DNA from: Lysinibacillus fusiformis
Lineage (GTDB): Bacteria; Bacillota; Bacilli; Bacillales_A; Planococcaceae
DNA: 64,000 nt
Direction of reading: 5' to 3'
NCBI RefSeq assembly: GCF_003049525.1
Contig: NZ_PYWL01000006.1
Coordinates: 124,001-188,000 of the forward strand
Part shown: piece by piece, positions 1 to 9,140 of the stretch
Layout of the letters: the number at the start of each line of letters is the position of its first letter
Numbering within the stretch: the stretch's first letter is position 1
Translations under genes and position numbers: made by a program
The notes under the pieces: model-generated
Database searches by the model: none
What the model was told of the DNA's origin: nothing
What the model saw: only the letters and a program-made list of their open reading frames with translations

Positions 1-1070
<1,070 letters not shown>

Positions 1071-1080
1071 TGATTGAAAC

Positions 1081-1115
1081 AACATCCCCCGACCCAAAAG
1101 GGGATGTTTTTTTTT
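1081..1115 (+). terminator. Rho-independent terminator of tyrS
   Basis: AACATCCCC (1081-1089) pairs with GGGGATGTT (1100-1108) and is followed by a run of T. It ends at the 3' end of the convergent gene at 1114. Confidence 0.9.
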
Positions 1116-1920
1116 ATGATAAAAAACTTGGCAATTTTATATGTTCATATTGTTGAGGGTGCAATATTTTAGCTAGCTTTATAGCCCCTTCAATAAGGCG
1201 GGGAGAAGGGCGACAATAAAGCCATTCCTCCATCACATGGAGCTGTTTCATTTTCACGGCATGTAGCTCACTAGCATGAGGGCGCTTTAATAAGTTGGAT
1301 GGCTGTATACGCTCAAAAGCTACGCCTACCCAAGCCATCATGATGTAGTCAGGCTTTCGTTTAACAACATCTGCCCAATCTGTTTGAACACTGGCTAGTT
1401 CGACATCCTGAAATAAATTGACTCCACCTGCAATAGCACTAATTTCTGTTAGCCAATTTATTTTTCCTGGTGTAAAAATAGGGTTCGGCCACCATTCCCA
1501 ATAAAGGGTAGGTTTCTTCATGAGGGAGTTTGCAACTGTACGCATTTTGTCAATCGATTGCAAATATTCTTCCGCAATTATTTTAGCACGTTCTTCTACA
1601 TGACAAGCTCTCCCGAGTGAAAGGAGATCTTGAGCAATTTCCTCTAACGAGTTAGCATTAAAAACAATATGTGGGATATTTCTTCTTTGCAATTCCTCGA
1701 TGTTTTTCTCCATTCCAGGCACACTTAATGAAGCAAGAACAAGATCGGGCTGTAAATCCTCTAAATCGTCCATATTAATAGATAAATCTGGGCCGAGCTG
1801 TGGCAAATCTTTAACGCTGGATGGCCAATCGGAGAAATCATCTACTCCAACAAGCTGGTCTGTCAGTCCTAAATAGGCTACAAGCTCCGTATTGCTAGGG
1901 CATATCGAGATTAAACGCAT
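1114..1920 (-). CDS. BtuF-like cobalamin/metal-chelate binding protein without signal peptide
   Basis: A 268-residue protein of the periplasmic-binding-protein type 2 fold (COG0614, BtuF/FecB group). It opens with RLISICPSNTELVAYLG and continues with GVDDFSDWP and LGPDLSINMDDLEDLQPDLV, which is typical of vitamin B12 binding proteins. There is no signal peptide or lipobox, so it should be cytoplasmic, unlike the classic ABC-transporter lipoproteins. No permease or ATPase gene lies next to it. The start is preceded by AGGAGA and by a good sigma-A-type promoter. The ligand is inferred; a role in corrinoid handling is possible but unproven. Confidence 0.75.
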   Translation of the reverse strand: MRLISICPSNTELVAYLGLTDQLVGVDDFSDWPSSVKDLPQLGPDLSINMDDLEDLQPDLVLASLSVPGMEKNIEELQRRNIPHIVFNANSLEEIAQDLLSLGRACHVEERAKIIAEEYLQSIDKMRTVANSLMKKPTLYWEWWPNPIFTPGKINWLTEISAIAGGVNLFQDVELASVQTDWADVVKRKPDYIMMAWVGVAFERIQPSNLLKRPHASELHAVKMKQLHVMEEWLYCRPSPRLIEGAIKLAKILHPQQYEHIKLPSFLS

Positions 1921-1949
1921 ATTGTTATCTCCTATTCTTTTTTAAGAAA

Positions 1950-1978
1950 AGTATAGCGAGAGTTTGCATTCTAAACAA
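1950..1978 (-). promoter_or_regulatory. Sigma-A-type promoter of the BtuF-like gene
   Basis: On the minus strand TTGTTT (1973-1978) and TATACT (1950-1955) are separated by 17 bases, about 30 bases before the start codon at 1920. Confidence 0.6.
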
Positions 1979-2021
1979 TCTAAACAATGTGTGTACGTTT
2001 TTTTTTATCTTAGTGCATAGG

Positions 2022-2065
2022 AAAAAGGTGGAGAAAACGCTTTGTTTATCTCCACCTTTTGTTTT
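2022..2065 (-). terminator. Terminator of the alcohol dehydrogenase gene
   Basis: AAAAGGTGGAGA-type stem (2023-2034 with 2049-2060), with a T run on the minus-strand exit side. It lies just downstream of the ADH stop at 2075. T residues on the plus-strand side may let it act in both directions. Confidence 0.8.
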
Positions 2066-2074
2066 TAAAATTAA

Positions 2075-3280
2075 TTATGAAAGAGCAACAGCTTCAAGCG
2101 ATGCCTCTTTTTTCACGATAGGGCCCATTGCATTTGTAATAATTTGTTTAATATCCTCTAGTGTTGCCTTACGAGGATTTGTCTCAGCACATACATCTAA
2201 CATCGCATTTTTTGCTAAAATTTCAATATCCTCGTCTTTTGCACCTAGTTCGCGGAAGCCGCTAGGAATATTCAAATCTTTTGATAGCTTTTCAATCGCT
2301 GAAATAGCTTTTTCAGCAGCATCTCGTTTACTTAATCCTTCCACATTTTCACCTAATAATTCAGCAATGCGAGCAAAGCGCTCAGTACGTGCTGTTACGT
2401 TGTAGCGGCAAACATGTGGCAATAAAATAGCATTACATACGCCATGAGGTAGGTTATAGTAGCCACCTAACTGATGAGCAATTGCATGGACATAGCCAAG
2501 TGAAGCATTATTAAAGGCCATACCTGCTAAAAATTGTGCATATACCATTTGTTCACGTGCTTCTAAATCAGCTCCATTTGCATAGGCACGTGGTAGGAAT
2601 TCAGGAACTAGTTGAAGTACCTTCTCAGCACAAGCATCCGTAATTGGTGTAGCATTTGTCGAAACAAATGATTCAATAGCATGTGTCAATGCATCTACAC
2701 CAGTAGCTGCTGTTAGAGCAGGAGGTAATCCAATCATCAGTTCTGGATCGTTAATCGAAACTAACGGAGTCACATGTTTGTCAACAATGGCCATCTTCAC
2801 TTTACGTGCTGTATCTGTAATAATGGTGAAACGAGTCATTTCACTAGCAGTACCAGCCGTTGTGTTAATAGCAATTAATGGCACAAGTGGATTTTGTGAT
2901 TTATCAACGCCTTCATAATCGTGAATGCGTCCACCATTCGAAGCAATAAGTCCGATACCTTTTGCTGCATCATGAGCGCTCCCTCCTCCAAGAGAAACGA
3001 TTGAATCACAGCCTTCAGCATGGTAAGCTGCAATGCCATCTTCAATATTTTGATCTGTTGGATTTGGTTCTGCTTTAGGGAAAATTGCTACATCAATTCC
3101 AGCAGCTGTAATGATGTTTGCAATTTGTTCAGAGAGACCTAATTTGTGTAAGCCCTCATCTGTTACGATTAATGTCTTTTTCACTTCTAAATCATTTAAG
3201 TGTTTACCAACTTCTTGAATTGCTCCAGGTCCAAATAAGTTTGTTTTCGGCATAACAAATTGCTTTAGAACGTCTGACAT
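2075..3280 (-). CDS. Iron-containing alcohol dehydrogenase
   Basis: A 401-residue NAD(P)-dependent group III (Fe-ADH) enzyme that interconverts alcohols and aldehydes or ketones. The cofactor loop GGGSAHDAAKG lies at residues 98-108. Metal ligands fit D196 and H200 in GVDALTH, H265 in the HAIAHQ segment and H279 in NLPHG. Length and layout match single-domain EutG/YiaY/FucO-type enzymes. The start is preceded by AAGGGG. It is monocistronic, with its own promoter and terminator. Family membership is certain; the substrate (ethanol, butanol, threonine or a diol) cannot be read from the sequence. Confidence 0.92.
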   Translation of the reverse strand: MSDVLKQFVMPKTNLFGPGAIQEVGKHLNDLEVKKTLIVTDEGLHKLGLSEQIANIITAAGIDVAIFPKAEPNPTDQNIEDGIAAYHAEGCDSIVSLGGGSAHDAAKGIGLIASNGGRIHDYEGVDKSQNPLVPLIAINTTAGTASEMTRFTIITDTARKVKMAIVDKHVTPLVSINDPELMIGLPPALTAATGVDALTHAIESFVSTNATPITDACAEKVLQLVPEFLPRAYANGADLEAREQMVYAQFLAGMAFNNASLGYVHAIAHQLGGYYNLPHGVCNAILLPHVCRYNVTARTERFARIAELLGENVEGLSKRDAAEKAISAIEKLSKDLNIPSGFRELGAKDEDIEILAKNAMLDVCAETNPRKATLEDIKQIITNAMGPIVKKEASLEAVALS

Positions 3281-3343
3281 ACTTCCAACCCCTTTTTAAA
3301 AATTATTATTGCTTGAATGATGGTGAACCACCTTTCGGAATTC

Positions 3344-3372
3344 ATCGTATTCTATTTTTTGTTAAAGTTCAA
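3344..3372 (-). promoter_or_regulatory. Promoter of the Fe-ADH gene
   Basis: On the minus strand TTGAAC (3367-3372) and TACGAT (3344-3349) have a 17-base spacer, about 63 bases before the start codon. Confidence 0.5.
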
Positions 3373-3751
3373 CTCGTATTTTTATTAAAATTGTTCATTT
3401 TATTCTTGTTATTATTTTACAAAAAAGTTAGCTTATTAAATGATTCTTTGAAAACAAGAATTGTATAAGAATGTTGATTATAATAATGTTTAGAAAATGT
3501 TTTACTATAAAAATAAAATATATTTTTTGAGAAAAGGTTCTATTTGAAGTGGTCTAGGAATAGTAAATAACTGATATTTTGTTTTTAATATTAAGGTAGT
3601 GGATATATTATTTTGAAACTATGTAATTACTATTTTAAAGTACATAAAATTGTCACAAAATGAGAAGGGTTTATGATCGTTGAGAGGCATTGTGTTTGCG
3701 CTAAAAAAGGAGTAGCTTTTATTTTGAAGAAATTTGTGGAAATAAAAGTGC
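3373..3751. other. AT-rich spacer without a recognisable gene
   Basis: Between the divergent ADH and MarR promoters there are about 380 bases of very AT-rich DNA with stops in all frames. I see no convincing gene, RNA or repeat in it. Confidence 0.6.
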
Positions 3752-3780
3752 TTGCCTTCAACTAAATTTATAGTTAGAAT
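3752..3780 (+). promoter_or_regulatory. Promoter of the marR-type gene
   Basis: TTGCCT (3752-3757) and TAGAAT (3775-3780) with a 17-base spacer. The expected transcription start falls at the first bases of the palindromic operator at 3786-3806. Confidence 0.55.
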
Positions 3781-3785
3781 AGTTG

Positions 3786-3806
3786 ATAGTTAGATAATCT
3801 AATTAA
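3786..3806 (+). promoter_or_regulatory. MarR-type operator, copy 1
   Basis: A 21-base element with the palindromic core TTAGATAATCTAA. The same 21 bases occur in reverse complement at 4404-4424, before the MFS gene. This copy covers the likely transcription start of the regulator gene, which fits autorepression. Extra half-sites TAGTTAG lie just upstream. Confidence 0.75.
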
Positions 3807-3817
3807 AAGGTGATTCA

Positions 3818-4366
3818 ATGACAAAACTTAAGAAAACGTACATGAATGAAGGTGATTTACCAGCCTTAGGGATAGAGCCGTATGTGGAACTGATTCAGAT
3901 GTCTTCATCAAATGAAACAAATCATGAAGATGCGAAATTGGGTTTAATGTTGTTATGGTTAAGCGATTATGTTTTAGATGTAACAGACAATGAGTTAGCT
4001 CCATTTGGTATTACAGAAAGTAAATTGGACTTATTGCTATTACTGACATTACATGGAGAAAGACGTGCGACTCCGTCTGCTTTAGCCAAACGACTGGGAA
4101 TTACGAGAGCATCTGCAACGTCAATGCTCGATTGGTTAGAAAAAAGAAATCTTGTTGTAAGGAATCATAGTAAGGAAGATCGGAGGAAGATATATGTAAG
4201 TTTAACGGATGAAGGTCGTACTTTTATAGCTGAAGTTTTACCGACATATTGGTCGTCGTGTGCTTCTAATTTAATCGATTTGGAGCCTGATGAACGAAAA
4301 GTATTTGAGAAGCTAGTGAGTAAATTATTAACATCAATACAAAGAAAACTAAATGTGGAGCGTTAA
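3818..4366 (+). CDS. MarR-family transcriptional regulator
   Basis: A 182-residue winged-helix regulator, probably a dimer. About 45 N-terminal residues precede the MarR core, which makes it longer than the usual 140-150. The DNA-binding part reads TPSALAKRLGITRASATSMLDWLE (helix-turn-helix, about residues 86-110), followed by the wing NHSKEDRRKIYVSLT. AAAGGTGA sits before the ATG. The gene is flanked by two copies of one 21-bp palindromic operator and followed by an MFS transporter gene, so the natural reading is a repressor of itself and of the exporter. The effector is unknown. Confidence 0.9.
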   Translation: MTKLKKTYMNEGDLPALGIEPYVELIQMSSSNETNHEDAKLGLMLLWLSDYVLDVTDNELAPFGITESKLDLLLLLTLHGERRATPSALAKRLGITRASATSMLDWLEKRNLVVRNHSKEDRRKIYVSLTDEGRTFIAEVLPTYWSSCASNLIDLEPDERKVFEKLVSKLLTSIQRKLNVER

Positions 4367-4398
4367 ACTGTAGCTATGTTGGTACAGTTTAATTTTTA
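4363..4398 (+). terminator. Terminator between marR-type gene and MFS gene
   Basis: TTAAACTGTA (4363-4372) pairs with TACAGTTTAA (4383-4392), followed by TTTTT. The stem includes the marR stop codon. It separates the regulator from the transporter, which has its own operator. Confidence 0.7.
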
Positions 4399-4403
4399 GT
4401 CAT

Positions 4404-4424
4404 TTAATTAGATTATCTAACTAT
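4404..4424 (-). promoter_or_regulatory. MarR-type operator, copy 2 (inverted)
   Basis: Exact reverse complement of 3786-3806 over 21 bases, placed about 35 bases before the MFS start codon. Confidence 0.75.
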
Positions 4425-4457
4425 AAGTTAATCAAACTAAAAAGGGTGATTTATTTA

Positions 4458-5654
4458 ATGAATATTGTAATTTCAGGTAATCGAGAAAATTATGCTTTAA
4501 TGACAACTATTTTATCCTGGACAGGTATGGTAGTGATGTCTAGTCTCTATTTAACAATACCTCTGATTAGTTTATTCAGTGATTATTTTAATATTTCATT
4601 GGTTCAGGCAGGCTTTACATCAAGTGTTTTTTCACTTGGATTTGCACTAGGTTGTTTTTTCTATGGTGCGATATCAGAAAAATATGGTCGAAAAAATGTC
4701 ATTGTATTTGGGCTTTTTTCACTAAGCATGATCACGTTACTTCTAGGATTAGTTAATGATTTTTCTATTATTCTTTTATTGAGAGGAATACAAGGGCTTG
4801 CGGCAGCAACATTTTCACCAGTAGCACTTGCTTATACTCTTGAGGTTTTTCCCAATGATCGAAAGGTTGGGGCAATTGGTTTTATCAGTACGGGATTTCT
4901 TGTTGCGGGTATAGTTGGGCAAGTGTTTAGTGGATATGTAAGTGAACATAGTCATTGGCACGTCATTTTTTATGTGCTTGCTGCAGTGTATCTTATAACT
5001 GCTTTGTTAGTCGTGTGGATCTTACCGAAGGGAGTACTTCAGAACGAATCTAAAAATATATGGGTTCCTCTGAAGAGAATCGGTATTATTTTTACCAATA
5101 GAAATTTGATATTTAGTTATATCATTTCGTTTGTATTATTAATGTCATTTGTCAGTATGTACATTATTTTAGGTGCATATTTAACGAGTGATTCCTTCGG
5201 TATGAATAGTCAAAACCTCATTTACATTCGTGCCTTTGGGATAGTAGGAATGGTGATGTCACCATTTGCAGGTAAATTAGCGAAGCGTTTTAATGTACTA
5301 TTTGTATTAAAAATGGCCTTATGTCTTTCGATTATCTCACTAACCGTGATGAGCCTTATTTCAACTATAGCTGGTTTAACGATTATTAGTATTTTATTTG
5401 TCGGTGGGATTGCACTGGCGGTTCCTTCATTAGTAACACTTGTTAGTCAGTTAGGCTGGAATATGGGAGGGATTGCGGTCTCTATGTATACAGTCATTTT
5501 ATTTGCTGGAACAAGTATTGCACCATTCATATCTGTTTATTTAATTCAAACTGGTAGCTTTACTGTAGCCTTCCTTCTTCTTGCTACAACACTTAGTATT
5601 GGATTAGTTTCTGCGCTATTGATTAAAAGTGGAAAAAACGTAGGTTCAAATTGA
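4458..5654 (+). CDS. MFS drug/metabolite exporter (DHA1 type)
   Basis: A 398-residue integral membrane protein with about 12 hydrophobic segments. The loop 2-3 motif appears as GAISEKYGRKNVI (motif A). The segment LLRGIQGLAAATFSPVALAYTLEVFP is typical of DHA1 proton antiporters. I place the start at 4458 because AAAGGGTGAT (4441-4450) is at proper distance; a GTG at 4446 lies inside this site. Control by the upstream MarR-type protein is inferred from the shared operator. The substrate is unknown. Confidence 0.88.
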   Translation: MNIVISGNRENYALMTTILSWTGMVVMSSLYLTIPLISLFSDYFNISLVQAGFTSSVFSLGFALGCFFYGAISEKYGRKNVIVFGLFSLSMITLLLGLVNDFSIILLLRGIQGLAAATFSPVALAYTLEVFPNDRKVGAIGFISTGFLVAGIVGQVFSGYVSEHSHWHVIFYVLAAVYLITALLVVWILPKGVLQNESKNIWVPLKRIGIIFTNRNLIFSYIISFVLLMSFVSMYIILGAYLTSDSFGMNSQNLIYIRAFGIVGMVMSPFAGKLAKRFNVLFVLKMALCLSIISLTVMSLISTIAGLTIISILFVGGIALAVPSLVTLVSQLGWNMGGIAVSMYTVILFAGTSIAPFISVYLIQTGSFTVAFLLLATTLSIGLVSALLIKSGKNVGSN

Positions 5655-6106
5655 TTGTTCATAAATTACGATTAAATGGTGAAAAAAGCCCTGAACCTTG
5701 ATAGACAAATACAGACTAAATTTTTTACATTTACAAATGGGAAAACCTACAAACAGAGGAAGTTTCAAAAATGGATGTACATAATAGGAGAGGATATTTA
5801 CAAAAAGAAATTCACAGGAACGTAGACAGACCGTCAATAATTAATTGAGCTGGTATCTAGAGAGATAGGCTTGGTTTAAACAAATTCTGGCCCTAATTTT
5901 TGCAATAACCTTTTGCAAAATTGGGGTCTTTTTTGGTGCATGATTGTGGAATCATTCCCTTAGACTATTCGTTTTCTTTTACAGAGGGGTACTGATCACA
6001 AGATACTGGCATTTGCCAGAAGTTTGTTGGAGGCCTTTATTTTAAAGTAATTCAGAGAATAAATTATAATTTTACCTTATGATAAAATATGTTGTCAATA
6101 ATAAAT
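5655..6106. other. Intergenic region without a supported gene
   Basis: It holds one strong hairpin terminator (5889-5934) and a small perfect hairpin CTGGCATTTGCCAG near 6004. The short frame around 5770-5840 (ending ...KEIHRNVDRP) has no start and may be gene debris. Nothing else is recognised. Confidence 0.5.
5889..5934 (+). terminator. Terminator, probably of the MFS transcript
   Basis: A stem of CCCTAATTTTTGCA-type sequence pairs with TGCAAAATTGGGG and is followed by TCTTTTTT. It lies about 235 bases after the MFS stop. Confidence 0.75.
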
Positions 6107-6134
6107 TTGTGAAATTTTAAAAAAATGTTATAAT
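6107..6134 (+). promoter_or_regulatory. Promoter of the unknown gene at 6342
   Basis: TTGTGA (6107-6112) and TATAAT (6129-6134) with a 16-base spacer. This predicts a leader of about 200 bases. Confidence 0.5.
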
Positions 6135-6157
6135 AGTCTTATAATCATTTTTTTGAA

Positions 6158-6177
6158 ATCGTATTTCGAAATCCGAT
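6158..6177 (+). promoter_or_regulatory. Palindrome after the promoter, candidate operator
   Basis: ATCG-T-ATTTCGAAAT-C-CGAT, symmetric except for one pair, starts about 24 bases after the -10 box. The position fits a repressor site, or a short hairpin in the leader. Confidence 0.4.
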
Positions 6178-6341
6178 GTCTATTTTTACAGATTGAATTT
6201 GGGACTTTTTTAAATCTTTTTTAAGCTAAAGAAAAAAATCAAAACAGTTTATGTGAGCTTTTAAGGACGTTAGTTGAATAATTATTAATTTATTATCTAA
6301 TAGTAACCGAATTTTTTTATTCCCTAAGGAGGACTAGAATA

Positions 6342-7196
6342 ATGAATCTAATCAATAAGAAAGTTACGCATAAGCGTTTTGGCGTAGGTAGTATCGTTAA
6401 GCATAATGATTCTAGTATTGAAATACATTTCGCATCTGAAAATAAGAAGTTTGTTTTCCCTGATGTATTTGGAACGCATCTAAAGCTACATGATAAAAGT
6501 GATGCTAGGTCACTTGAAGAAATTATACAAAAAAAGGAAAATGAACGAAAAGAGGAGGAATTGAAGAAGGAAGAGGAAAAAGTTTTACAACGAAAAAAGC
6601 TGGCGCTTCGCTTGGAGCATGAAAAGCTTATGAAAAACCATAAACTTCATCCCTCATCACAAATGGTTTTTTGGTGTGACACTGAAGAACAGACTACTTC
6701 TTTTTCAGAGTGGAAAGTTTTTTCAGGAGTCTTAAAAAGTGGCAATAACAAAGGAAAACCAAACAAGCCGAGTCGCTTGCATCCAAATAGCGCTGTGTTA
6801 TTAACAGCAGTAGATTCGAGCAAGCTAGAAAAAGAAAGACGTATCTTAGGCGTCTATATGGTGAAAGAAGATTTTGTCGGCAAAATTTGTGAAGATGGAT
6901 ATATTCCTGCTCATTCCATATACAGATTGCAGCTTACAGAACAGGAGTCGGATCAGTTGCTTTTCTGGAAATATTATTTAAATGAAAAATCTCCTGAAAA
7001 AATGACATGGAATACAGGTAAATACCGATATTTTGAAAATTTATGGATGGCTCAAATTTTACTTGATATTATGTCATTGAAAAGTGACCCAAATGAACGA
7101 GAGCAGGCACAACAATTTTTTCAACATTTTTGTAAAATGAATCAAATATCAGCTCAAGAATTACCAAAACCTAATGGTGCATTAATGCGTATTTAG
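6342..7196 (+). CDS. Uncharacterised protein, SH3/Tudor-like N-terminus plus coiled coil
   Basis: I do not recognise this 284-residue protein by name. Residues 1-50 (KKVTHKRFGVGSIVKH then VFPDVFGTHLKL) resemble the small beta-barrel at the C-terminus of UvrD/PcrA helicases, with the pattern V-H-x-x-F-G-x-G-x-I. Residues about 58-105 are highly charged (KKENERKEEELKKEEE) and should form a coiled coil. The remaining 175 residues form a separate domain with LGVYMVKEDFVG, YRLQLTEQE and TGKYRYFENLWMAQILLDI. There is no signal or membrane segment. AAGGAGG precedes the ATG. A role in nucleic-acid or RNA polymerase binding is only a guess from the barrel. Confidence 0.8.
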   Translation: MNLINKKVTHKRFGVGSIVKHNDSSIEIHFASENKKFVFPDVFGTHLKLHDKSDARSLEEIIQKKENERKEEELKKEEEKVLQRKKLALRLEHEKLMKNHKLHPSSQMVFWCDTEEQTTSFSEWKVFSGVLKSGNNKGKPNKPSRLHPNSAVLLTAVDSSKLEKERRILGVYMVKEDFVGKICEDGYIPAHSIYRLQLTEQESDQLLFWKYYLNEKSPEKMTWNTGKYRYFENLWMAQILLDIMSLKSDPNEREQAQQFFQHFCKMNQISAQELPKPNGALMRI

Positions 7197-7276
7197 AAGG
7201 AAAAAATCGATTAAATGCAGAACCACAGAACAGAATTTAATTTTTAAAGTTGTAGTTAAACAAAAGGACGGATGTA

Positions 7277-7462
7277 ATGAAATATAATAAAACAGTTATG
7301 CTAAAGCTTATCAATGAACATCGAGTACTGCATGATGAATTAAAAAAGCTAAAATCTGAAATGGGATTAGAGAAAAATTTTGCAGTAAAGGCCATGTATC
7401 ATTCATTTGTTGCAGAGGATGGCCCTTATATGAAAGAGTACCAAGATTTAGAGCGATTATAA
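7277..7462 (+). CDS. Small hypothetical protein, 61 residues
   Basis: A short charged, probably helical protein (MKYNKTVMLKLINEHRVLHDELKKL...). AAGGACGG lies before the ATG and a clear terminator follows 70 bases after the stop. It sits 80 bases behind the unknown gene at 6342 and may share its transcript. No family is recognised. Confidence 0.55.
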   Translation: MKYNKTVMLKLINEHRVLHDELKKLKSEMGLEKNFAVKAMYHSFVAEDGPYMKEYQDLERL

Positions 7463-7530
7463 TTAACGAATGGTAAGATAAGTTTATAATCAAGCTATTT
7501 ATTTTATGGGAAACCAAAAAGTATGACTTT

Positions 7531-7564
7531 AACCGGAATGGAGAAATCCATTCTGGTTTTTCTT
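7531..7564 (+). terminator. Terminator after the 61-residue gene
   Basis: AACCGGAATGGA (7531-7542) pairs with TCCATTCTGGTT (7547-7558) with one G-T pair, loop GAAA, then TTTCTTTT. Confidence 0.88.
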
Positions 7565-7745
7565 TTATCGATAAGTGACTGGACTGCAAACAGATTTACT
7601 CTTTATTCACTTATACTTGTAGTAGTAAATAATTTTGTTGAAGTAAGAACGCGTAGTTATAATATGAAAGGCTGAAGTACGCGAGGATAAATAAGAAGAT
7701 AATTATACTCCTGTCTGCCCCCTTAAAAATCCCCTAAAATAAAAA

Positions 7746-8092
7746 CTAAATACCCATCTTTTCTGATAAACGTTTGAATGCATAAAATAGACAGTTATCT
7801 GCATACGGCTCTTTAGTATGTGAAGAAATAAATACATAACCACTTTCTTTAAGTTGTTCACCATCTTCTAATAGAATTCCAGAACTCCACACTCTAATGG
7901 CATAAGAGGTTAAAGGTTCAGCTAATTCTGCAATTTCAAGTAATCGATTAAGCTGCTGGATATTCAGTACATTAGGTTCTTCTCGTTCTTCGTCGTTAAT
8001 AACTACTTTAGTAAAACGATTACGAGGGATTAATTCCGCATCAACAGCCACATTAACTGTAACTTTAAACACGATGAAATAGTCGAAATATT
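7746..8092 (-). pseudogene. Phage integrase (tyrosine recombinase) fragment
   Basis: A frame of about 110 residues. It covers only the link between the N-terminal DNA-binding domain and the start of the catalytic domain of a phage integrase (NVAVDAELIPRNRFTKVVI, then NVLNIQQLNRLLEIAE). It then jumps to YVFISSHTKEPYADNCLFYAFKRL, which belongs further on. The HxxR motif and the catalytic tyrosine are missing after the stop at 7746. The integrase-like part begins near 8075, next to the 13-base motif AATAGTCGAAATA that recurs at 10490. It should be inactive. Confidence 0.7.
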
Positions 8093-8280
8093 GAAGGTTT
8101 GTAATCCTTCAATAAGGGTGTAATAACATAGGGTATTGGTGGCAGGAGTCAGTAGAAAAAATGAGCGACCTCAGTTATTGAATCTTAAAAATTTTGGTTT
8201 CTTTTCTAAAAGCAATCAGCCAAATCTTAAGCGAATGAACCAGTTATTAATAAAGCAAATCGAAAAAAGACAACTATTAA
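8091..8280. other. Prophage debris, no intact gene
   Basis: It contains a perfect 8-bp hairpin ATTGAAGG/CCTTCAAT (8090-8113) without a T run, and a short open frame MNQLLIKQIEKRQLLSTLI ending at the terminator near 8290. Nothing intact is recognised. Confidence 0.45.
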
Positions 8281-8306
8281 GCACTCTCATTTGAGGGTGT
8301 TTTTTC
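8280..8306 (+). terminator. Terminator upstream of the DUF4352 gene
   Basis: CACTCTC, loop ATTT, GAGGGTG, then TTTTTT. It probably ended a lost prophage gene. Confidence 0.7.
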
Positions 8307-8401
8307 AATGAAAAGAGTGATGAAAAATGTAGAAATATGAAAAAAGTAATAGATTTACCTCGATTATCCATGTATATTTGTGTATAAGGAGGGATATTTT
8401 A

Positions 8402-8986
8402 ATGAAAAAATTTTTAAAAATAGGTTGTGGTGGTTTTATTGCTTTATTTATCTTGTTAATAATTATCGGGATGTTTGTTGGCGATGATAATAAAGAAACA
8501 ACAGATAAAGAGAAAGAACCAGTTACGGCATCAACTAACACTGATTCAAAAAATGATAAACCAGATGCTGGGAAGGACAAAAAGGTTAGTATAGGTGAAG
8601 AATTATCAGTTGGAAAAGTTATTTTTAAAGTTAATTCAATAAACGAAGTTAATGAGATTAGTGCTGCTAATGGATACATGAAATATAAACCTGATGCAGA
8701 AGGTGCAGTATTTTTGAATGTAAATGTGACTGTAAAAAATAGTGGAACAGAAATGATTCAAACAGATTCGAGTTTCTTTAAATTAAAAGCTGCTAATGGA
8801 GCATCATATTCACCATCAACTATTATCGTAGCGGATGATAAATATTTTACTTTTGAAGGAATTAATCCTGGATTAGCACTTACAGGTAACGTACTATTCG
8901 AAGTTCCAACTGGATTAACAGGTCTAGACTTACAAGTACAAACAGGTTTTTGGGGTACAGAAACAGGAATTATAAAATTAAATTAA
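8402..8986 (+). CDS. DUF4352 membrane-anchored protein
   Basis: A 194-residue exported protein. Residues 1-27 (KKFLKIGCGGFIALFILLIIIGMFVG) form one N-terminal membrane anchor, without a proper lipobox. A low-complexity linker rich in K, D, T and S follows (about 30-65). A beta-sandwich of the DUF4352/telokin-like type then runs from SIGEELSVGKVIFKVNSI to FEVPTGLTGLDLQVQ. Such proteins are common in Bacillales and in their prophages; their role is unclear. The start at 8402 is set by AAGGAGGG (8386-8393); an in-frame TTG at 8378 lies before that site. It sits among phage remnants with terminators on both sides, so it may be prophage cargo. Confidence 0.85.
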   Translation: MKKFLKIGCGGFIALFILLIIIGMFVGDDNKETTDKEKEPVTASTNTDSKNDKPDAGKDKKVSIGEELSVGKVIFKVNSINEVNEISAANGYMKYKPDAEGAVFLNVNVTVKNSGTEMIQTDSSFFKLKAANGASYSPSTIIVADDKYFTFEGINPGLALTGNVLFEVPTGLTGLDLQVQTGFWGTETGIIKLN

Positions 8987-8991
8987 TTAAT

Positions 8992-9018
8992 AAAGCCACC
9001 TTTGAGTGGCTTTTTATT
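8992..9018 (+). terminator. Terminator of the DUF4352 gene
   Basis: AAGCCAC, loop, GTGGCTT with TTTTTATT directly after the stop codon. Confidence 0.85.
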
Positions 9019-9041
9019 ATGCCAAAAAAGGATGTGATGAC

Positions 9042-9140
9042 ATGGCAACCATCCAAACAGCAATTCAGATTGAAGATCGTTTAAGTCAACCGATGCGTGC
9101 GATGCAGAATGCAGTATCTATGATGGTTAATCAAATATGA
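9042..9140 (+). pseudogene. Phage tail tape-measure protein, N-terminal stub
   Basis: The 32-codon frame reads MATIQTAIQIEDRLSQPM and so on, which is typical of the first residues of Siphoviridae tape-measure proteins (normally several hundred to over a thousand residues). AAGGATG precedes it. After MMVNQI it runs into a stop, exactly where a YolD-like sequence begins in another frame. This marks a deletion junction around 9125-9140. Confidence 0.6.

Noticed and set aside
1989..2405. 138-codon frame on the plus strand opposite the alcohol dehydrogenase
   Set aside because: It lies antisense to a clear Fe-ADH gene, starts inside a poly-T stretch, has no ribosome site and no recognisable domain.
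5646..5837. 63-codon frame on the minus strand after the MFS gene
   Set aside because: No ribosome site and no recognisable composition; likely chance in AT-rich DNA.
8305..8679. 124-codon frame antisense to the DUF4352 gene
   Set aside because: The plus-strand gene has a strong ribosome site, membrane anchor and domain; the antisense frame has none of these.
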